Positions 45,437 through 54,600 of a stretch of 64,000 nucleotides of DNA are shown here, in pieces. Within the stretch, counting starts at the first letter, position 1; each line of letters begins with the position of its first letter. This DNA is from Fremontodendron californicum. Taxonomy: Eukaryota > Streptophyta > Magnoliopsida > Malvales > Malvaceae. The DNA is taken from contig JAULJL010000021.1 in NCBI GenBank assembly GCA_030761205.1, positions 9,405,160 to 9,469,159 of the forward strand, written 5' to 3'. The notes under the pieces were generated by a model that was not told the origin of the DNA, did not search any database, and saw only the letters and a program-made list of their open reading frames with translations. Position numbers and translations under genes: made by a program.

Positions 45437-45562
45437 ATGTTCGATACTTATATCTGACACATATTTGGATATAGATATAAGAATATGATTCTCTAAATAT
45501 ATATATATATATATAAAAAAAAAAATTAAGTATACTGATACAATGGAAATGGGAGATACATA
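45437..45562. mobile_element. Degenerate, end-truncated family-A MITE
   Basis: tgttcgatacttatatctga...atatttggatat...gatatg-like order follows the minus-oriented family-A interior. The right side ends near GATACATAG. One end is missing. Confidence 0.5.
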
Positions 45563-46380
45563 GTTCTCGAGCTTTGGTACTTCAAAGAGGCTATTTGAAT
45601 GCATCATCCAAGAATTGAAGACCCAAAAATCTCATAAACGTAGTAGAAGGTGAAAGAACCATATATTCTAGGCCTTAGTCTTTCACTTTGGTACTTTTTT
45701 TGTCTAATAGATTCATATATCTCAGGGACCTTAATTCTCACTTCAGCCTGCATCTGCATGGATATTATGAGCCGTTGAAAAATCATATGAAAGTGTTATC
45801 CATTGTCTAATTATCTGAAGTGGAGACTTGGGATCATCAAATTATGTCAATTTTCTTCCTTTTTATTCTATTCAGGCTCTTTGACAACCAATACGATCCC
45901 AATTGTGGAGTAAAGTTCATGAATTTAAAACAATGGTCGTAATGTGATATTACGGTTGTTATTTTGCGATTTCAGATTTTTTCGTTGTTGATATTCACTG
46001 TCGATATTTATCGCAATTGACCGTGGTAATATTCATTACGTTCGCAAATCGCGATAAAAATGACGCGATCGAAAATACGTGTGCGACCGTAATTTAAATC
46101 TGGTAAAGCTATTTTGGTTTGTTTTTACCTTTTTTAATGCTTATGACTCAAATAGAACAATAAACAAAGGTTGAGGATTAATTTGAAATTAAAATAAAAG
46201 TTAGAAGCTATAGATGCGATTTATCCAAGAAAAAAAAAAAGAATTGGAAAAAGCTAAGACGATGCCGTTTATGGGAGATAGTTAATACCGTTCGGAGTCT
46301 TCGTGAAGGTTTACACTTTAGACAAGAAGCCAAAAAATTGTTGCAAGCTGGTGAGGAAAGGCGTTAGGCAGGAAAGCCCG
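45563..46380. other. Upstream flank of SDIR1, no gene seen
   Basis: At about 45930-46105 lies a GC-richer stretch with inverted pieces (ggtcgtaatgtg... and ...cgaccgtaattt, with gcgat-rich arms), possibly another foldback MITE. The proximal SDIR1 promoter should be near 46250-46380. No convincing TATA was seen. Confidence 0.35.
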
Positions 46381-46496
46381 ACGCGTCCGTGTCAACTCGC
46401 TCTTCGTGGACTCGATCCTTTAATTTAATCTTGTATGTAAACATTATATTTCTCCAAGACGAACCCGCTCCGCCGTCGTTTTTCACTCCGATCTCC
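46381..46496 (+). other. Probable 5'UTR exon of SDIR1
   Basis: GC-richer sequence ends at a consensus donor (CTCC|GTAAGTC), about 540 bp before the ATG. The start is approximate and the acceptor before 47036 was not fixed. Confidence 0.45.
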
Positions 46497-47035
46497 GTAA
46501 GTCAGCCTTGTCCTCTTTCATTTCGTCATTTCTTGTCCAATTTTTCCGATTATTTGAAGCTTTTAATCTATTAATTACGGATCTGTTCATTGAAGCCACT
46601 TATTTATGTAAATAATTAGAAATTAGGGTTTTTAGGTAATTTTCGTTGGAAATTTTTGAATTAAATCGACATTTTTATTTGTTGTTCGAGTAACAACTGT
46701 AGAATCTATTAAAGCTAATTCCAAATAGAATTATTTCGGTTTCTTTAAAAAAAAAAAAAAATTGTATTTAAGTAGATTTCAGGGGACTTTTGAAGGATTT
46801 ATTTAAATTTTGATTAAAATATATTGGCAAGTATAAGACATGAGAATTAACACGATTACATTGATTTTTCTGATTAATGTTAATTTTTTAATTTATGCAG
46901 ATTCTTTTTTTGAGGACTCAATATAGTAAAGTTAATTCTTTTATTCTGCTGAGACTGGAAAATTTGGGAACTTTTTTTTTTTTTATTATTGTTAATGGTA
47001 TTTAGTTGAGCTGGTGAATTTTGTTTACTACAACC

Positions 47036-50000
47036 ATGAGTTTCGTTTTCCGAGGAACGAGATCAGATATAGAGAGTGGATTTCCGGTGTTTATTCCTGA
47101 GAGGCGTGCCATGGTATGTTACTATTACTTCACTCACTTGATTTTCTATTGTTATAGTCATACTACATCATTGCCTTAGGCTTATATTGTTCTAATCGAT
47201 GATGAAAACCCATTTGTTCAAATTAGTGTTACTCATTATTGCAATTTTGAGCTTAAAATGCTTGAGGGCTTCATAGGCTGGACCTAAAAGGTTGCTAGGC
47301 CCTATGTTACTCGGACTTGGGGGTGAGTGTTGGATACAGGTATGTGTCCGACACAGGTATAATCAATTTTTTCTAAATTTTTTCATATATTTGGGATTAT
47401 ATCCCCATATCCATGTCCGAATATGTGTCGGATACGAGTGTCACTGGTACTTCAGGGAAAATGAAGAGTCGGAGTAACATAGGCTAGGCCAATGGTGCTT
47501 AGGTTAGGCTTTTGAATTACAGTTATGTTTTGTTCATTTATAGTTGTTTTTAATTAATTTTTTTTGGTAAATATGTTTTGATTTAAGTCAATTGTTTGTT
47601 AGCGTGTCCATGCAGGACGTCCTGTTAATTCCAACTATCTTGTGTTTCTTGTTACAGGTACTTGTATAGCTTTGTATTTGTCTTAATTCCTGCTTATTTC
47701 TTTTTTTTTTTGTGTGTGTGTGTGTTAATCTTTGTTGATGTTTTTGTTTGTTGCAACAGTACTTTTGCTATTCATGATATTGAATTCGCACCAGATGTCA
47801 CCTAATTTTCTGGTAATTTCCTTCATTGAGTAGTTAAATTATAAATGGTGATTGTATCTTTGGTTCACAATGTTGAACTAATTTAAGAGGCTTTTTTGTT
47901 ACTTTATTCATGTAGCTTTGGCTGGTGCTTGGCGTGTTTTTGATGGCCACAAGCTTAAGAATGTATGCCACCTGTCAACAACTTCAAGCTCAGGCACAAG
48001 CCCATGCTGCAGCAGCAAGTGGACTTTTGGGCCATACTGAATTACGGTTGCATATGCCACCATCAATTGCACTCGCAACCAGAGGGCGTTTACAAGGCCT
48101 TAGACTGCAGCTTGCTCTTCTTGACCGAGAATTTGATGATCTTGGTATGGTGTTTAAACTTTGGCTTAATAATGAGTTTCTTGAGTTTCATAGTTTGATT
48201 CATAAGTGACTGGGGTTGTAAATTTGAAAACCTTAGCTAGGACCCTTTTTGTTTGTTTGTTTGTTCTCCCCATATTTTGTGTATCCTAATGTTCACGAGG
48301 AGTTATTGTTTATCACTAGATTATGAAACTTTGAGAGCACTTGATGCCGACAATGTTCCCACAGCTGCTTCAATGAGCGATGGAGAGATAAATGCCCTGC
48401 CAGTTCACAAGTATAAGGTCTCTGCTCCTCAAAGGTTAGTATCAATTTTCTTCATTTGTTTGCCTACGTGATTCAAGAGCGTAAACGTTCCTCTCAATCG
48501 ATGTTGGAAGTGCATCCATCTGCTTTTATAAAAAGAGGTATAATTATTGACTGCAGAGTTTTTCCTTGAGCTGTCTCACGGAGGAAACTTTACATGAGTC
48601 AGGATTGTCTTTCTATGTCCGTGCTGCACATCTAGCATCATCTTGGGTCTCTTCTGTCTGCATAACATTCACAAGCTTTTTCTGTGGATCATTCATGCCA
48701 ATGATTAATGCTGTAGTTCGTCTATGGGGCTATAAGTTTTGAATGACAAACAGATGACTGACTGATCTTGAGAATGTGAAGTTAATTTTTGTGATGCTTA
48801 CATACATTTGAAGACAATTTTTAGAAAGCTGTTTGTGGTGTATTTACTTTTTGTTGTTTAATCTTTGGTTGATAGAACATTCTTAGTTCACTTTTTTCTC
48901 TTTCTTTTTTTGGTGTGGAAATCCTTTCGAACCTATAAACTAACAATCTTATGAGAAGTTGATTTTGCTTACAGCAATGACTCTTCAATGCAACAAGCAT
49001 CATCTTCAAACTCACCCCAGGTATTTTTACTTCTTTCCTATGTTGCTCCGACTCTTCATTTTTCTTAAAGTATCCGTGTCCGACGCATTTTCAGACATGG
49101 GTATGAGGATATGACCCTCCAAATACATGAAAAAATTTAGAAAAAATTGAACATACCCATGTCGGATACATACCTGTATCCGACACTCACACCCGAGTCC
49201 GAGTAACATAGCTCCTTTCCACTCCTCTTTCCTACCTCAGCGTAATCAATTTTAATTGAGGGTTCGCATCCGGGGTTGGTCTCTTTGTGTTGCTTATCTG
49301 GCTATGCTTTATTTGTTTTGAATGGGATGTGTAAAAGGTATAATTCGGTAATTTATTCTCTTCAGCAGAAGAGGCAGGATTCTATCAATCCAGTTGGCAT
49401 CATGAAGGGCTCAGAAGATGAATTGACCTGCAGTGTTTGCTTGGAGCAAGTTAATGTTGGAGATCTTATCCGCAGTTTACCTTGTTTGCATCAGGTTCTT
49501 TTCCCCCTTGCAGTGGTTGTTATTTTTCATCTTATTTTGCCTTTTTTGGTTTTTCTTTTTATCATGAAAGAAACAAATATTTCCAGCTATGTTGCTGCAA
49601 CTCTTTATTGTTCTTGAAGTATCCGTGTCCGACATCTGTGTCCGACGTATATTCGGATTAGGGTGTGGGGATATGATCCTCCAAGAACCCTCCAAATACA
49701 TGAAAATCTTAGAAAAAATTGAACATACCCGTTTCGGACACATACCCGTGTCCGACACTTACACCTGAGTCCGAGTAACGTAGATTTCCAGTAATCTGGT
49801 TGCACAAAAAGCTCCTATGCTATGTTACCCGGACTCTTCAAATTTCATAAAGTATTCATGTCCGACACTTATTCGGACATAGGTATGAGGGTATGATCAT
49901 CCAAATATATGAAAAAACTTAGAAAAAATTGAACATACTCGTGTTAGAGACATACTGTATCTGACACTCACCCCCAAGTCCGAGTAACATAGCTCCTCTG

Positions 50001-50406
50001 CGTTGATTAAACCCTCTTTTTTCTGCCTCTACTAAACTAGCAAAGTTATGGAGTATGTTGTCATAATCTATGTTGCTCCGACTCTTCATTTTTCTTGAAG
50101 TACCCGTGTCCGACATCCGTGTCCGACGCATATTCGGACACGGGTATGGGGATATGATCCCCCAAGGACCTTCCAAATACATGGAAAAACTTAGAAGAAA
50201 TCCAACATATCCGTGTCCGACACTCACACCCGAATCCAAGTAACATAGGTCATAATCTTATACAAGTTTATGATGGATTACTGCAGTTTCATGCTAGTTG
50301 CATTGACCCGTGGTTGCGACAACAAGGTACATGCCCTGTTTGTAAATTTCGAGCAGGATCTGGATGGCAGGAAAGTGGTGGAATAGATGCTTCCTACATG
50401 GTTTAA
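47036..50406 (+). CDS. SDIR1: E3 ubiquitin ligase SDIR1 (RING-H2, membrane-anchored), complete, 8 coding exons
   Basis: SDIR1 is an ER/endomembrane RING E3 that promotes abscisic acid and salt/drought responses in Arabidopsis. Coding exons are 47036-47113, 47603-47657, 47760-47812, 47916-48144, 48320-48434, 48975-49020, 49366-49494 and 50287-50406, with GT-AG junctions, joining in frame to 274 aa (Arabidopsis 273). It starts MSFVFRGTRSDIESGF. Two hydrophobic segments (LVFLVTVLLLFMI and FLLWLVLGVFLMA) form the membrane anchor. RGRLQGLRLQLALLDREFDD is the conserved SDIR1 block. The RING-H2 follows, with CSVC, CLHQFH, C and CPVC as metal ligands; an intron splits it between CLHQ and FH. The end is ASYMV. 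Introns carry five family-A MITEs. No lesion is seen. Confidence 0.96.
47302..47482. mobile_element. Family-A MITE in SDIR1 intron 1
   Basis: CTATGTTACTCGGACTT to GGAGTAACATAG, with the exact 8-bp duplication gctaggcc. Confidence 0.92.
49038..49211. mobile_element. Family-A MITE in SDIR1 intron 6
   Basis: CTATGTTGCTCCGACTC to GAGTAACATAG. The flanks cttctttc and ctcctttc differ at one base. It begins only 17 bp after the exon 6 donor. Confidence 0.9.
49587..49783. mobile_element. Family-A MITE in SDIR1 intron 7, first of three
   Basis: CTATGTTGCTGCAACTC to CCGAGTAACGTAG, with the exact 8-bp duplication atttccag. Confidence 0.92.
49820..49992. mobile_element. Family-A MITE in SDIR1 intron 7, second of three
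   Basis: CTATGTTACCCGGACTC to GAGTAACATAG. The flanks ctcctatg and ctcctctg differ at one base. Confidence 0.9.
50068..50248. mobile_element. Family-A MITE in SDIR1 intron 7, third of three
   Basis: CTATGTTGCTCCGACTC to CAAGTAACATAG, with the exact 8-bp duplication gtcataat. It ends 38 bp before exon 8. Confidence 0.92.
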
Positions 50407-50671
50407 TTACTTTTTGAGGCCACTTGTTCATCAATGTATCTAACATATTGACAAAAATTGAAAAGGTCTAAGCCATTAGCTTATTTCTTGAAAGGCTGTA
50501 ATCACTTAATGGCCAGTGTTTATATGATCACTTAACAAGTTGTATAATGATTTATTTTTGATGTTACAAGTGATATGGAATGTTATGCTTTTTATCTTAT
50601 CTTGGATGGCAAATTTTGTGTGGAATTATCTGGTGATCTCATGATAGGTTCTAAGACATTTGGAAGCTCGA

Positions 50672-50790
50672 GCCATGTTATCGGGACTCAGGGATGAGCC
50701 ATGTTATCCGGACTCGTGGATGAGTATTGGATACGGTGAAAGAGGGTATATTCAATTTTTTTTAAGTTTTTTTTTTTTATTTATTTGGAT
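50672..50790. mobile_element. Decayed family-A MITE fragment downstream of SDIR1
   Basis: Two consecutive starts (catgttatcgggactcaggg, catgttatccggactcgtgg) are followed by gagtattggatacgg and a ttcaattttttttaagttttt stretch. The right end is lost. Confidence 0.6.
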
Positions 50791-51399
50791 TAGTAATTAG
50801 TCAATGGCATAAAACCACCTCCAAGAATCTACAGGGTAGGAAAAACTTGATAATTTTGGATGTGACATGATTACATAATACAAACATCAAGAAAAAAAAA
50901 TAAATTAAAACACGACACGAAAAAATAATACGAACATGATACGAATGTATGAATATATCAAAATCTATATAACAAAAATTATGAATATGTCAAAATTTAT
51001 ATAAATATATAACATTTTAAATACGATTATTACACGAGATGATAAAATGAACACTATACGAATACACAGAATGTTAGGTCTCTACCGAATGAGATGATGT
51101 TGGAATGAGAATATAACACAAGGGCGGAACTGAATTTGTTATGGAGAAGGAAGAAACTTTCTGGATGAAAAAATCTTGATTGCAGATTTAATTTAGTTGA
51201 TTCATTTTATTATTTTTATAAAATAATATCTAACAGGTTTAGAGTTCGAATCCGAATATTTACACCTCTTCTCTTGTATTTGAGATTGTGACCTTTGTAA
51301 AAAAAAAATCACGGGTCAATTAGGGGGAAGGAGATAAAAATACAACATTCTTTCATGCCCAAGCTTTGCAAAAGAAAACAAATGATAAAAATAAAAAAA
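50791..51399. other. Spacer between SDIR1 and tRNA-Phe
   Basis: It contains a reversed copy of the cgtgttcgtg-type repeat (about 50880-51085: acacgacacg, gatacgaatgtatgaatata, ending ttaggtctct). Otherwise nothing was recognised. Confidence 0.45.
51393..51399 (-). terminator. Pol III T-run of tRNA-Phe
   Basis: On the minus strand the tRNA 3' end runs straight into a stretch of T residues. Confidence 0.8.
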
Positions 51400-51424
51400 T
51401 GCGGTGAGCGTGGATCGAACACGC

Positions 51425-51467
<43 letters not shown>

Positions 51468-51472
51468 CCCGC
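51400..51472 (-). tRNA. tRNA-Phe (GAA)
   Basis: A 73-nt intronless tRNA on the minus strand. The acceptor stem GCGGGGA pairs with TCACCGC (one wobble), the D-arm is GCTCAGTTGGGAGAGC, and the anticodon arm has loop CTGAAGA with anticodon GAA at 51439-51437. The T-arm GCGTG-TTCGATC-CACGC is canonical. A T-run directly follows the 3' end on the minus strand (Pol III terminator). A and B boxes are intact. It should be functional. Confidence 0.97.
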
Positions 51473-51621
51473 TTTTGGTCAAGAGGTTAGAATAGTTATC
51501 CATATTTATAATCTCTACCTTTCCTTTTCAGTCTTCACCGTCTTCCCCCTCACCCCCAGAAAAACCCTTTACCCTCGACTCTCAATCCTTCTTCATCCAA
51601 AGAAAAAAAAACCTAAAAAAA

Positions 51622-54600
51622 ATGCCATTCATATCAAAAATTCAAAGGCAATCGGATTACAATCGATTTCCTTCATCAACTCCCATAGTCATCGACAATG
51701 GCGCTTCCTATTTTCGTATTGGGTAATTTAACCAAACCAAAAAAACCCTTTCTTTGTTTTTAAGAATTTTATCTACATACATTTTTTTCCCTGAATTATT
51801 TTTCTCCATTTCGCAGTTGGGCAGGAGAGAATGAGCCACGGGTTATTTTCCGTAACATTGTTCAAAGACCTCGCCACAAATCTACCGGTACTCTCTTTTT
51901 TTCTATCTTCAAATTATTTTAAAGTAAAACCCAAAAAAATTATATGAACTAAGGTTAAAAATTAAAATTTTATTTTGGGTTGTTGCAGGGGAAACTGTGA
52001 CAATTGTTGGTGACCATGATACTGCTTTACTGAGATACTTTGATTGCACCCGTTCAGGCCCTCGTTCCGCTTTCGATAGCAATGTTGTTTTTCAGTTTGA
52101 AATCATGGAATATGTATGTAAAACTATAACATATGGGGTTTTCTTTTTCTTTTTTTGTATGGAATTATGAGAAGTAATGAAATCAAATTTGAGTCAGAAT
52201 GTGAAATATAAATGCCTTTGGTATGTCTCGAGTGTTGGATAAGATTGGTGTACGATTGAATGTAGATATGAAAGTTTAGAGTTTTGGGCATGGCACGGCG
52301 TGCTAACTTTACACGTTCTGTTCTTGTCTTTACAGATTCTTGACTTTGCTTTTGATCGGCTGGGGGCAAATGGATCTCGGGTACAACGATAAGTTTATGG
52401 CTTCTCTTATTATCTCTTGAATGATCTAATGTGCTTCATGCTTTTGTTGGTAATTAGGAATAGTTTGGCAGGATGTGAATTGTCTTCAGATAGTAGTTTT
52501 TAGGGGAACTTAAATGTGTCTTTGAACATTTGTATACCTGAACATTTTTTAGGCTATGAATTTTGTTTGACATTTTTCCTTAATGCTGCATTGCAATGTT
52601 ACTGGGACTCGGGTGTGAGTGTCGGACACGTCCGACATGGGTATGTTCATTTTTTCCCAAGATTTTCATGTATTTGGAAGGTGCTTGGAGGATCATATTT
52701 CCATACCCATGTCTAGATATGCGGCGGACACGGGTACTTCAAGAAAAATGAAGAGTCGGAGCAACATAGCTGCATTGTTTTATTGGCTGCCATTTTCATT
52801 ATTAATACTTTCTATATTTGACATTTGAATTTTAATTTATTCTTTCTGTATTTGTTGTTTATTTGAGGGCAGAACAGATTGATCATCCTATCCTGATCAC
52901 AGAATGTGTATGCAACCCAGTTCAGTCGCGCAGTAAAATGGCAGAACTTCTTTTTGAGACTTATGGAGTTCCATCTGTAGGTATAAAGCACTTATTTTAA
53001 TGTTAATACTTATCAGGCTCATTTGTTTTATCTGAGTGATACATGGTCTTGCCTGCATGAGTAAGGCACGAGTTTCTTGGAAATAAGTTGTGTTATTAGA
53101 ATATAATTGGTTCTAATACTTGTCATTATTTTCTAAATGTGTCTTTTATATGGGAAATTATTTGCTCCATATATATATATATATATATATATGTTCTCTG
53201 ATCTTTGAGTTTTTCTGCTTGTGATTGCAGCATTTGGTGTCGATGCTGCTTTCAGCTATAAGTATAATCAACAGCGTGGGATTTGTGAGAAAGATGGTCT
53301 AGCTATCTGCCCGGGATTTACCACAACTCATGTCATTCCAGTGTGTTTCCTAGCCTTCATATTTTACCTTGATGCATATATTTGCAAAGTTGAGATGGTC
53401 ATTATTTAGTTTTGGAGCATGTTATCAAGTTGGCATAATGGGAGTTGACATGATAAGTTAGTTTCTGCATAGAAATTTTCTTAAAATTGTTGTTGCATGT
53501 TAGCATCATGAAAATGTCTAGCTATGTTGCTCCGACTCTTCATTTTTCTTGAAGTACCCGTGTCCGACGCATATCCGGACATGGGTATGAGGATATGATC
53601 CTCCAAAGACCCTTCAAATATATGGAAATCTTGAAAAAAATTGAACATACCCATGTCGGATACATACCCGTGTCCGACACTCACATCCGAGTCCGAGTAA
53701 CATAGATGTCTAGCACTGGCATCTCACCATGTATCCTCCGATGAACCTGTTTACTCATCTGGTTACATGGTTGGCAAAGGACGATATATCATGTAATTGA
53801 CTTTAGAATAGGAATTTGAGAAATGTGACTTGAGGCAATGAAAATAAGATTTGACTAACAGGATGCAAGCATTGAAGTTCAGATTATAATGTGGTTTGTT
53901 TGACTTCAGTTTGTTGATGGGGAGCCTGTTTACAAAGGATGCTGCCGAACTAACATTGGTGGATACCATGTCACTGATAATTTGAAGCAACTTCTTTCAC
54001 TTAAGTATCCTCATCATATGTGAGTATAAATTCAGCTGGGTTGCCAGAATCAGGACCTGCTTGCATAGAGCATGTGATAATTTTTTTAAATGCTTATAAT
54101 AGGGCTATATTCACATGGGAAAAGATTGAAGACCTGAAGATGGAACACTGCTATATTGCACCTGATTATGCTTTAGAAGCTCGATTATTTCAGGTAATGA
54201 CTTAGGTTTTTTCTTCTGTGTTAAAGTACTTAAACAGTCTCTGTACTATAGTCAAAAGTGCATTTTAGTCCCTGTAATATAGAAGCGAGTAATTTAATCC
54301 TTGTACGTTTGAAAATGGTGCAAAGAAGTAAAATTGATAACAGTGTTAACGGGAAACCGTCTAAATGCTGACATGGACATGTGAAACTGACAAAAAAATG
54401 ATGACATGTCAAATTTTTTTACTCAAGTGGATTTTTTTTTTTACCCAAATCCCTCCCTTATTCGTAAAAACATATCATTTTTTTTTCGAAGTTATCTATT
54501 TTGTCAGTTTCTAAATTCCACTTGAGCAAAAAAATTTGACACATAATTTTTTTCCAAGTCATCTATTCTGTCAGTTTCACATGTCCACATCAGCATTTAG

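Noticed and set aside
45290..45607. Minus-strand frame of 105 codons
   Set aside because: It overlaps the U6 promoter remnant, a MITE fragment and an AT microsatellite; no protein family recognised.
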